Shown in pieces: positions 36,435 to 44,831 of a stretch of 64,000 nucleotides of DNA. Under the pieces are notes generated by a model that saw only the letters and a program-made list of their open reading frames with translations, ran no database searches and was not told the origin of the DNA. Origin of the DNA: Streptomyces atroolivaceus (lineage in GTDB: Bacteria > Actinomycetota > Actinomycetes > Streptomycetales > Streptomycetaceae). Numbering within the stretch: position 1 is the first letter of the stretch; each line of letters starts with the position of its first letter. Both the position numbers and the translations under genes were made by a program. The stretch spans positions 124,001-188,000 of the forward strand of contig NZ_JNXG01000002.1 of NCBI RefSeq assembly GCF_000717025.1. Direction: 5' to 3'.

Positions 36435-37229
36435 GTGTCTTCCCAGACCCCGCAGACCACCCCGTTCCCCGTTCGTGTCTTCGGCGGCCCGACCGCCTTC
36501 TTCGAGTACGGCGGCCTGCGCGTTCTCACCGACCCGACCTTCGACGGCCCCGGTGACCACCAGGCGCCGGCCGTCGTGCTGACCAAGACGGCGGCGGCCG
36601 ACGGCAGCCCGGCCGATCTCGGCCGCGTCGACGTGGTCCTGCTCTCCCACGACGAGCACGCCGACAACCTCGACAGCTCCGGCCGTGCCCTGCTCGCCGG
36701 CGTCCCGCTGACGCTCACCACCCCCGGCGGCGGGGAGCGTCTCGGGGAGACGGCCACCGGCCTCGCCGACTGGCAGTCGGTCGAGCTGGAGCGCCGGGAC
36801 GGCGGGCCCGGCACGGTCACCGTGACCGGCGTGCCCGCCATACACGGCCCCGGCCCGCGCGAGGAGGTGGAACCGATCACCGGCCAGGTCGTCGGCTTCG
36901 TACTGACCGGCGAGGGCCTGCCCACGGTCTACGTCAGTGGCGACAACGCCTCCCTCGACGCGGTCGAGGACATCGCCGCACGCTTCGCCCCGGTGGACAC
37001 GGCCCTTCTCTTCGCCGGCGCGCCCCGTTTCGCGGAAGTCTTCGACGGTGAGGTGATCGTCCTGGACAGCGCACAGGCCGCAGAGGCTGCGAAGATCCTC
37101 GACGCCGGCCGCGTGGTCCCCGTCCATTACGACAGCTGGGCCCACTTCACCGAGGGCCGCGACGAGCTCGTCGCCGCCTTTGCCGCCGCCGGCCTCGCCG
37201 ACCGCGTCGACTTCGGCGTCCGCGGCTGA
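36435..37229 (+). CDS. MBL-fold metallo-hydrolase
   Basis: The 264-residue protein is a UlaG-like metallo-beta-lactamase-fold enzyme: GGPTAFFEYGGLRVLTDPTFD, the metal motif LSHDEHADNLD (HxxHxDN, with Asn in place of the second-site His), AIHGPG, and VYVSGDNAS. The altered HxHxDH motif suggests changed metal use. GTG 36435 follows GAGGAAA at 8 bases. It is first in a same-strand run with an LLM oxidoreductase, an FMN-reductase stub and an MFS transporter. The substrate is unknown. Confidence 0.82.
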   Translation: MSSQTPQTTPFPVRVFGGPTAFFEYGGLRVLTDPTFDGPGDHQAPAVVLTKTAAADGSPADLGRVDVVLLSHDEHADNLDSSGRALLAGVPLTLTTPGGGERLGETATGLADWQSVELERRDGGPGTVTVTGVPAIHGPGPREEVEPITGQVVGFVLTGEGLPTVYVSGDNASLDAVEDIAARFAPVDTALLFAGAPRFAEVFDGEVIVLDSAQAAEAAKILDAGRVVPVHYDSWAHFTEGRDELVAAFAAAGLADRVDFGVRG

Positions 37230-37348
37230 CCTCTGGTACGCCGGGCCGTTCGCCGGACACGCCGGGCGCCGGCCGGCAGAGACCCGCCGCAGCTGTCGGC
37301 CGGCGCCCCCACGCACCGCACATCCCGAAACCGAAGGACCGCACGACC

Positions 37349-38434
<1,086 letters not shown>

Positions 38435-38524
38435 CGCGGGACGGGTGGGCCTCCGCCCGTTCGTGGCCGACAGCCCCTCACCGCCAAGGCCCCCTGATGT
38501 AGCAGGAGTTCCCGAGGAGCTCCC

Positions 38525-38638
38525 GTGGCAACCGTCCTCGCCTTGTCCGGCAGCCCGTCCCGTACGTCCCGCACCGCTCTCCTGGCCGAGCACACCACCG
38601 CGGACCTGCGGGCCTGCGCACACCTGACCGCCGCTTGA
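38525..38638 (+). pseudogene. N-terminal stub of an NADPH-dependent FMN reductase (SsuE-like)
   Basis: A GTG start with GAGGAG 6 bases upstream opens a 37-codon frame beginning VATVLALSGSPSRTSRTALL, the phosphate-binding N-terminus of NADPH-dependent FMN reductases, then loses similarity and stops at 38636. The flavodoxin-like remainder (about 140 residues) is missing. It lies 90 bases after the LLM oxidoreductase and 72 bases before the MFS gene. The intact translation signals suggest a recent internal deletion. Confidence 0.65.
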
Positions 38639-38710
38639 CGGCCTTCGGACCGCCCCACCCGGTGGTACCCCGCCGGCCCGGTCTTCCAAGCACCTGAAAG
38701 TACGGACCAC

Positions 38711-39982
38711 ATGGCCCACCCGCCCTCCACACCCACCCGCACCCCGCCCACCGCCGCTCTCGCTCCCGCCATATCCGCAGTGCAGAAGCGCACCCTGACC
38801 GTTCTGCTCGTCTCCCAGGTCCTCAGCGGCCTCGGCCTCGCCGCCGGTGTCACCGTCGCCGGGCTGCTGGCCGGGCAGATGCTCCACAACACCTCACTGT
38901 CCGGACTGCCCATCGCCCTGCTCACCGCGGGCTCCGCCGGCGCCGCCGTCGTCATCGGACGCCTCTCCCAGCGACTGGGCCGTCGCCCGGGACTGGCCGC
39001 CGGATACCTCACCGGCGCTCTCGGCGGTGCGGGGGTGGTCGTCGCGGCCGCGCTCGGCAGCCCCGCGCTGCTGTTCGTCTCCCTGTTCCTCTACGGCGCC
39101 GGCACCACGTCCAACCTCCAGGCCCGATACGCCGGAGCCGACCTCGCCGCGCCCCACCAGCGCGCCCGCGCCACCTCCACCGTCATCGTCGCGACCACCG
39201 CCGGCGGCATCGCCGGACCTCTTCTCACCACCCCCGCGGGGCACCTCGCGACCGCGCTCCACCTGCCCGAGCTGACCGGCCTGTTCCTCCTCTCCACGGT
39301 CGCGTTCACGCTGGCCGCACTCACCCTTCTCGTGTGGCTGCGCCCGGACCCGCTGGTGCTCGCCCGCAACCTGCCCGCGACCTCGGACGAAGACGCACCC
39401 GCGCGTTCCTCCTCCCGGTCGGGCCCCGGCCTGCTCATCGGCGTCGTGGTCCTCGTCCTCAGCCAGCTCGTCATGGTCGCCGTGATGACCATGACCCCCA
39501 TCCACATGCACGCCCATGGCTTCGGCACCGCCGCGTCCGGCCTGGTCATCGCCCTGCACACGGGTTCCATGTATCTGCCGTCACCGCTGGCCGGCCGCCT
39601 CGTCGACCGCTTCGGCACCACTGCCATGAGCGTGGTGACGGCCGGCACGCTGCTCGCCGCCGGAGCGGCCGCCGCCCTCGCGCCAGGCGACTCCTTCACC
39701 CTGATCACCGTCGCCCTCGTCCTGCTCGGCATCGGCTGGAGCTTCGGCCTGGTCACCGGCACCGCCATCGTCACCGACAGCACACCCCTGGCCACCCGGG
39801 CCAGGGTCCAGGGACTGGTGGACGTCGCCATCGCCGTCGCGGGTGCCGTCGGCGGCCTGGCCTCCGGCATCGTCGCCGCCGCGACCAGCTACCCGGCCCT
39901 CGCCGCCCTGTGCGGTGCCCTCGCCTTCGTTGCCGCACCTGCGGCCGTCGTCGCGGCCCGGAAGGACTCCGCGCGCTCCTGA
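38711..39982 (+). CDS. MFS transporter
   Basis: The 423-residue protein has about 12 hydrophobic segments in two sets of six, separated by a charged loop (about 215-240). The loop-2/3 MFS motif is present as GRLSQRLGRRPGLAAGYL, and a second, weaker copy GRLVDRFGTTAMSVV lies in the second half. It is probably a drug or metabolite exporter of the DHA1 type, last in the MBL-LLM-MFS run. The substrate might be the product or toxin handled by the LLM enzyme. Its stop lies 20 bases from the convergent kinase gene. Confidence 0.85.
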   Translation: MAHPPSTPTRTPPTAALAPAISAVQKRTLTVLLVSQVLSGLGLAAGVTVAGLLAGQMLHNTSLSGLPIALLTAGSAGAAVVIGRLSQRLGRRPGLAAGYLTGALGGAGVVVAAALGSPALLFVSLFLYGAGTTSNLQARYAGADLAAPHQRARATSTVIVATTAGGIAGPLLTTPAGHLATALHLPELTGLFLLSTVAFTLAALTLLVWLRPDPLVLARNLPATSDEDAPARSSSRSGPGLLIGVVVLVLSQLVMVAVMTMTPIHMHAHGFGTAASGLVIALHTGSMYLPSPLAGRLVDRFGTTAMSVVTAGTLLAAGAAAALAPGDSFTLITVALVLLGIGWSFGLVTGTAIVTDSTPLATRARVQGLVDVAIAVAGAVGGLASGIVAAATSYPALAALCGALAFVAAPAAVVAARKDSARS

Positions 39983-40001
39983 CCGCTCGGTCACGGTGAC
40001 C

Positions 40002-41801
40002 TCAAGCCGTCTCGAAGGACTTCTTCTCGATCAGCTTTCCGTCCCTGAAGCAGAACCGGAAGACCGGTTCCGCGTCCCAGCTGCTCCCGATCTCCGTGGA
40101 GAGGAGGGTGAGGCACTGCGCACCGTCGGGCTCCGGCGGTGCGCCGTCACCCGGACCGGTGTTCAGGAACGAGTCCCCGTCCGGCAGCCGGTCGCGGACG
40201 GAGGCCTCGGACTGACCGATCTTCACGGCGTCGTACTGCCCGGGCTCGATCATCGCCTTGTCCGCCTCACGTACGAGGAAGACCCCCGCGACGACCACCG
40301 CGATCACGAGCACGACGGCGACCAGAGCCACCACTCCGCACCCGATGGCTATGCCGTTGCCCCTCTTGGTCCTGTTCACTGCCTTGGCCAACTCCTTCGG
40401 GAGACCGTTCCAGTCGATGACCGGATCACTGTCACCCGCGGAGCCCGCCCGGTTCTGCGCCCGAAAGTCGTCCGGTGGAGCGACGAACGTCGGCTTCGCG
40501 TCGCCGGCCGGCGAGCTCGGGAAGCCCTCACCCGCCGACGTGTACGGCAGCACGCCCGCGAGCCGGAATCCACCCTCCGCCGTGGGGCCCGCGTGCACCA
40601 TCCCGCCGACGAGCCGGGCCCGCTCCGCAAGACCGGTCAGCCCCTGGCCCCCGCTCGCGACACCGCTGCTCACCGGCCCCTTCACCGCGCCGTTGGCGAC
40701 CTCCACGACCAGCGAGTCCGGCTCGTACCGCAGCCCGATGGTGATCGAGGCGCCCGGAGCGTGCTTGTGGGCGTTGGTCAGGCCCTCCTGGACCACGCGG
40801 TACGCCGCGTGGTCGGCGGTCGGAGCGAGCGGACGCACCTCGCCCGTACGCCGGATCTCCACGGGCGTGCCTGCCCTCCGGGACGTCTCGGCCAGGCTCT
40901 CGACGCCGGCCACCCCACGAGACGCGGGACCAGGGTCCTCGCCGCCGGTGCCGGTGCCCGGTTGAGTCCTGGGGGAGTCGGCGCCGTCCCGGAGTACGCC
41001 CACCACGTCCCGCAGTTCGTGCATCGCGGCCACCGACGCCTCACGCAGCACACCGACGGCCTCGCGCTGCTGTCCGGTCAGCTCACGGTCCACCTCCAGC
41101 GCACCGGTGTGCACCGCGATCAGCGCCAGTTGGTGGCCGAGGCTGTCGTGCATGTCCTGCGCGATGCGCTGACGCTCCAGCATCCTCGCCTGCCCGAAGA
41201 TCATCTCTCGCTCGCGCAGGAGCTGGGCGTTGTACTCGTGGAGGGTGTCGGTCAGTGTCCGGCGCTGCGACCAGTAGCGCCCCGCGAGCCCCGGCACGAG
41301 GATGACGACCAGCATGAACATCCCGGCGATGGCCAGGAGCGAGAACGAGACGTGTGGTTCCAGCGCGACGGAGAGTCCGAGGGAGAGACCGTAGGCGAGG
41401 CCGAAGACACCGCCCGCCCTGCCCAGTCCCTCGATCCGCCGCCCGGCCGACCAGGCGACGACGAGCAGAAGGGGCGCGAAGCCGAAGAACGGCGCGGAGC
41501 CGGCCGCGGCCGCCAGCAGCACGGAGGCAGGCAGGCCCCGGCGCAGGAGCGACAGCAGCCCGGCGGCCAGCCCGATGCCGACGGCCTGCGCCTTGGTCTT
41601 GTCATCCGCGAGCCCGGCGCCCACCGCCAGCAGCATGAGCGCCAGGCTCAGGAACGATTCGCCGACGATGCGCCGGAGCGGCCACATCCCGGGCGCGAGG
41701 AGGGCTCGCCCCGGCACGGCCGACCAGAACGCCAGACGCGTCCTCACCGCCGATGCCCGAGGAACGGAGGTTGCGGGGGCGATGGAATCCACACGAGTCA
41801 C
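40002..41801 (-). CDS. NarL-type sensor histidine kinase with an extra C-terminal membrane anchor
   Basis: The 599-residue protein has about five N-terminal membrane segments (45-175), a HisKA_3 domain with H218 (RQRIAQDMHDSLGHQLALI), a HATPase domain (about 320-430) and, after a Pro/Ala linker, a further membrane segment (GVVALVAVVLVIAVVVAGVFLV, about 488-512) and a small C-terminal domain with paired Cys (CLTLLSTEIGS...FRFC). The HATPase G1 box is degenerate (ANGAVKGPVSS in place of DNGxG). No response-regulator gene is adjacent; the one at 34849-35502 is the likely partner. The GTG start is at 41801. Confidence 0.82.
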   Translation of the reverse strand: MTRVDSIAPATSVPRASAVRTRLAFWSAVPGRALLAPGMWPLRRIVGESFLSLALMLLAVGAGLADDKTKAQAVGIGLAAGLLSLLRRGLPASVLLAAAAGSAPFFGFAPLLLVVAWSAGRRIEGLGRAGGVFGLAYGLSLGLSVALEPHVSFSLLAIAGMFMLVVILVPGLAGRYWSQRRTLTDTLHEYNAQLLREREMIFGQARMLERQRIAQDMHDSLGHQLALIAVHTGALEVDRELTGQQREAVGVLREASVAAMHELRDVVGVLRDGADSPRTQPGTGTGGEDPGPASRGVAGVESLAETSRRAGTPVEIRRTGEVRPLAPTADHAAYRVVQEGLTNAHKHAPGASITIGLRYEPDSLVVEVANGAVKGPVSSGVASGGQGLTGLAERARLVGGMVHAGPTAEGGFRLAGVLPYTSAGEGFPSSPAGDAKPTFVAPPDDFRAQNRAGSAGDSDPVIDWNGLPKELAKAVNRTKRGNGIAIGCGVVALVAVVLVIAVVVAGVFLVREADKAMIEPGQYDAVKIGQSEASVRDRLPDGDSFLNTGPGDGAPPEPDGAQCLTLLSTEIGSSWDAEPVFRFCFRDGKLIEKKSFETA

Positions 41802-41887
41802 GCGCCCACGGTAGAGACCCCCGGCAGGGCGCCGCTGTAGCCGTTGGTCGAGAGGCCGGACGACGAAAGTCGTGGGCGGCGTGGGGG

Positions 41888-42154
41888 TTACGCGTGCTTG
41901 AGGCCGGCGACGAAGGCGCCCCAGGCGGCTGTCCGGAACACGAGCGCCGGGCCGTCGGCCATCTTGGAGTCGCGGACGGGGACGATGTCGGGGTGGCCGT
42001 CGGCGACTTCGAGGCAGTCGCCGCCGTCGCCGCCGCTGTAGGTGGACTTGCGCCAGGTGGCGATCTCCAGGCAGTCGCCGCCACTGCCTCCGCTGTACGA
42101 CGACTTGTGCCAGGTTGCCGTGGAGAGGTCGCAGTCAGAGCTGTTTATCTGCAT
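41888..42154 (-). CDS. DUF397 protein with a duplicated motif
   Basis: The 88-residue protein contains two consecutive copies of the DUF397 opening motif, TWHKSSYSGGSGGDCLEIA and TWRKSTYSGGDGGDCLEVA, followed by VPVRDSKMADGPALVF and WGAFVAGL. Usual DUF397 proteins have one copy and about 65 residues. Its ATG overlaps the 3' end of the XRE regulator gene by 20 bases, the common arrangement in Streptomyces, in which the small protein is thought to act as partner or antagonist of the regulator (as with BldB/WhiJ-type pairs). Confidence 0.9.
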   Translation of the reverse strand: MQINSSDCDLSTATWHKSSYSGGSGGDCLEIATWRKSTYSGGDGGDCLEVADGHPDIVPVRDSKMADGPALVFRTAAWGAFVAGLKHA

Positions 42155-42995
42155 GGGCGTAATCCTCCGCCACCGATTCGATCAGGGCCAGGGACGCTCC
42201 CGGTGACAAGGCGCTGGCCACGACGAGATCGTAGGTCAGTTCGTACTGCCTGACGGTAGCCGGATCGTCCTGCAACTGCCCCGTCCCCAGGCCCTGTAGG
42301 TAAGCGAGCGGAGGTGCGCCAGGGAACGACATCAGTTTCAGGGGGCCTGCGAGCGCCCCGTGGGCACCGGCGGAGAACGGCAGGACCTGCACGATCGCAC
42401 GGTGTCGGTGAGCCAGTGCCGCGATGTGCCTGAGTGCCTCAGCCATCACTGCCCTGCCACCCTTGTGACGACGCAGTACGGCTTCGTCGAGAACCACCCA
42501 AACCAGGGGGGTTGTTGGATCGGCGAGCAGGTGCGCACGCTCCAGGCGTGCTGCCACCAGATCGTCGATGACGTCCTCGGTGGCGGTCGGTTGATAGGCC
42601 CGGAACACGGCCCGCGCATACGCCTCGGTCTGCAAGAGGCTCGGGATCAGCAGGGGCGCGTACTCCCTGATGGCCGTGGCTTCCTGCTCCGCTTCCGCCG
42701 CCTCCGCGAAGTGGTCCGGGTACTTGGACTTCTTCAGTGCCGCGCAGTTCCGCGTGAAGAATCCGCCCGCGTCCAGCACCTCGTCCAGTTTCTGCGCCTG
42801 GTCCGCCTGCATCCGTCGCGTACCGGCCTCCAGCTGGCCGATGAAGGAGCCGCTGACGAACAACGGCGCCCCCAGGTCGTCCTGCGAAAGGCCCGCACCC
42901 TCTCTCCGGTGGCGGAGTTCGGCGCCCAGGAGGGCCCGGGGTGAGGCGGAGGGGTCGAGCTTCTTGGGTCCGGGCAAGGCGACTCCCTGTGGCAC
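42135..42995 (-). CDS. XRE-family regulator with DUF5753 domain
   Basis: About 286 residues: an N-terminal XRE helix-turn-helix (LGAELRHRREGAGLSQDDLGAPLFVSGSFIGQLEAGTRRM) and a C-terminal DUF5753 domain (REYAPLLIPSLLQTEAYARAVFRAY, VVLDEAVLRRHKGGRAVM, VQVLPFSAGAHGAL). This is the WhiJ-like regulator family linked to development and partnered by DUF397 proteins. GTG 42995 is chosen; TTG 42977, with AGGGAG upstream, is a real alternative. It is divergent from two small conserved genes. Confidence 0.88.
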   Translation of the reverse strand: MPQGVALPGPKKLDPSASPRALLGAELRHRREGAGLSQDDLGAPLFVSGSFIGQLEAGTRRMQADQAQKLDEVLDAGGFFTRNCAALKKSKYPDHFAEAAEAEQEATAIREYAPLLIPSLLQTEAYARAVFRAYQPTATEDVIDDLVAARLERAHLLADPTTPLVWVVLDEAVLRRHKGGRAVMAEALRHIAALAHRHRAIVQVLPFSAGAHGALAGPLKLMSFPGAPPLAYLQGLGTGQLQDDPATVRQYELTYDLVVASALSPGASLALIESVAEDYAHADKQL

Positions 42996-43092
42996 ACGTG
43001 CGGGTGTTGGAACTGCGCCTCTTCCACGGTAGCGACGAATTGACCACGCTGTGTACGCATAGCCACTACTCAGCGTGGAAATGGGGAAGATC

Positions 43093-43335
43093 ATGATGAC
43101 GGCTACGGAACGGCGCAAAGAGGCAGCGGGCAGAGTGCGGGCTGCGGAGGACGCGGTGGCGCGGCTGCGGGACGGGCTGGCGGGGGTCGGAGTGAAGCTG
43201 CCGTCGCTGCAAATCGACCCGGTGTCGTGCGCGGGCGACGAGCCGACGCCGCTCGTCGACCTCGGCCGGTGCTCGATCGAGACGGCGCTGCGGCTGAGCG
43301 CACAGCTCGAAGCGAAGGCCGCTCATGACAGTTGA
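43093..43335 (+). CDS. small conserved hypothetical protein
   Basis: About 80 residues, mainly helical with heptad-like charge patterns (TATERRKEAAGRVRAAEDAVARLRDGLAGVGVKLPSLQIDP) and a C-terminal half ending LSAQLEAKA. ATG 43093 or 43096 follows GGGGAAG. It overlaps the next gene by 11 bases and is divergent from the XRE/DUF397 pair, a grouping repeated in Streptomyces genomes. No function is known. Confidence 0.6.
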   Translation: MMTATERRKEAAGRVRAAEDAVARLRDGLAGVGVKLPSLQIDPVSCAGDEPTPLVDLGRCSIETALRLSAQLEAKAAHDS

Positions 43336-43561
43336 AGGACTGGAGCCGTGCAAGCCGGAGCCCGGCACGTTCGCGGTGGACGGCCGGGACGGCCGGGTGG
43401 GCCGGGTGATGGGCCGGGTCGGGCCTTACGTACAGCTGCGCCCGCCGGGCGGTGGCGCGGAGTGGGAGTGCCCGCCGGAAGCCGTCCGGCCGGCTCCGCC
43501 GGGGCTCGTGCTGCGCGCGCGGGTGAAGGAGATCAACTGGGAGGGACGGCTGCCGTCATGA
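43325..43561 (+). CDS. small conserved hypothetical protein
   Basis: A 78-residue protein with repeated GRxGRVGRVMGRVG and WECPPEAVRP segments; it looks like a small beta-barrel (SH3- or KOW-like) by residue pattern. It starts within the preceding gene (11-base overlap), so the two are coupled. Nothing indicates a function. Confidence 0.6.
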   Translation: MTVEGLEPCKPEPGTFAVDGRDGRVGRVMGRVGPYVQLRPPGGGAEWECPPEAVRPAPPGLVLRARVKEINWEGRLPS

Positions 43562-43793
43562 GCGGGCGGCACCAGTCGTGAGGTCCTGCTTCCGCCTTTC
43601 TCCATCCATACGCGGCTGCCCGGCGTCTGCCTCATGAGATGCGTGTGAACGGTGGCCTGGTTCTCCGGCGAGGACACATGCCGCGAGCTCGCTGCGCACG
43701 TCACACGATCGTGGGACGCTGGTGGAAGCGGCGTACTGCCGCTGGAACGTCGATCTACGCTTCCACGCCAGGCCACAGGAGAAGGGACCTGCG

Positions 43794-44399
43794 ATGACCG
43801 CTGCGATGGTCGAAAACGATCAGGGCTCCGAGGGCCGCCCGTGGGGCTACCTGCTGCGCACCTGGCAGGAACTGGACGTGCCCGAGGGGTGGCGCGCCGA
43901 GATCGACGAAGGGCAGATCGTCTTGGTACCGCCGCCTCATGCGCACCACAACAGCATCGCCGAAACGGTGCAGCGTCTGCTTTACAGGGGTCTCCCCGAT
44001 GATCTGGGGATCTACCAGACACTGGGTGTGCACGTCGCGCCTCTCGACAAGCTTTATGTCCCGGATCTTGTCGTGTTGCCGAGAGAGCTGGTCACCGCCG
44101 CCGATCCGGAGACCAGCGACCCGATGGACGCGTCGGAAGCGCTGCTGATCGTCGAAATCACTTCCAAGGGGAACGCCCGGGAGGACAGGACGAAGAAGTA
44201 CCGCGCCTATGCGCGGGCGGGGGTCCCGATGTACCTGCTGATCGACAGGTTCGACACGCGTGGGGCGATGACCACCCTGTTCACGGAGCCGGACGGGGAC
44301 GGAACGTACAAGCGTTCCGACCCCGTGCCCTTCGGGAAGCCGCTCCTGCTGCCCGAGCCATTCGACGTGGCTCTGACTACGGACGACTTCCCGGTCTGA
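43794..44399 (+). CDS. Uma2-family PD-(D/E)xK nuclease-fold protein
   Basis: The 201-residue protein shows the Uma2/DUF820 pattern: GWRAEIDEGQIVLVPPPHAHHNSIAETVQRLL, the catalytic Asp in VPDLVVLPREL, ALLIVEITSKG with the Glu of ExK, and DRTKKYRAYARAGVPMYLLID. The nuclease-fold residues are kept (D, ExT/SK-like). AGGAGAAGG upstream sets ATG 43794. Such genes are numerous in Streptomyces and cyanobacteria, with no proven substrate. It is a single gene with 232 bases of non-coding sequence in front. Confidence 0.85.
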   Translation: MTAAMVENDQGSEGRPWGYLLRTWQELDVPEGWRAEIDEGQIVLVPPPHAHHNSIAETVQRLLYRGLPDDLGIYQTLGVHVAPLDKLYVPDLVVLPRELVTAADPETSDPMDASEALLIVEITSKGNAREDRTKKYRAYARAGVPMYLLIDRFDTRGAMTTLFTEPDGDGTYKRSDPVPFGKPLLLPEPFDVALTTDDFPV

Positions 44400-44416
44400 C
44401 GGGCGTCCAGGGGCGT

Positions 44417-44818
44417 TCAGAGCCAGGGCCCCGCGGCGTCGCGCAGCGCCCTGATGGACTCGGAGAGCGAGGCGACCGACGCCAGCGCGCCGGTCACGGT
44501 GAAGATCGCGTTCCGCACGCGGCCCTGACCGGCGTCGTCGGCCGGAAGCGAGGCGACCTCCACCTCGGCGAGCGCCGACTCCGCGGCCGATCCCTCGGCG
44601 GCGGACAGCTCGGCCGGGTCCAGGGTGCGGATGCGGTCGCGGAGGGCTTCGACGGCCTCCCGCAGCCGCACGACCTCGTCGGACACCTCGTCTTCGGCCG
44701 CCGGGGCATGGCTGACGTACTCGGCCCTGCTGTGGTCGCCCGTCTGCGCGTTCCCGGTGAACGTGCCGTGGCCGCTCACGTGGATTCCGCGGTCCTCCCC
44801 GGCCGGTGTGTTCGTCAT
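44417..44818 (-). CDS. small coiled-coil protein with N-terminal GNxQTGD motif
   Basis: The 133-residue protein opens with GIHVSGHGTFTGNAQTGDHS (motif GNAQTGD at residues 22-28), continues with a heptad-patterned helix (EDEVSDEVVRLREAVEALRDRIRTL, about 42-66) and ends with a small hydrophobic helical part. GGAG 8 bases upstream sets ATG 44818. It lies 13 bases after the large membrane protein gene, whose C-terminus carries the related GTVHGNVQTGD. The shared motif suggests that the two proteins interact, possibly through a beta-arch or amyloid-like contact. Function unknown. Confidence 0.7.
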   Translation of the reverse strand: MTNTPAGEDRGIHVSGHGTFTGNAQTGDHSRAEYVSHAPAAEDEVSDEVVRLREAVEALRDRIRTLDPAELSAAEGSAAESALAEVEVASLPADDAGQGRVRNAIFTVTGALASVASLSESIRALRDAAGPWL

Positions 44819-44831
44819 GACGTCGACTCCT

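Noticed and set aside
39843..41840. 665-codon frame antisense to the histidine kinase
   Set aside because: No recognisable domain; the kinase on the other strand is clear.
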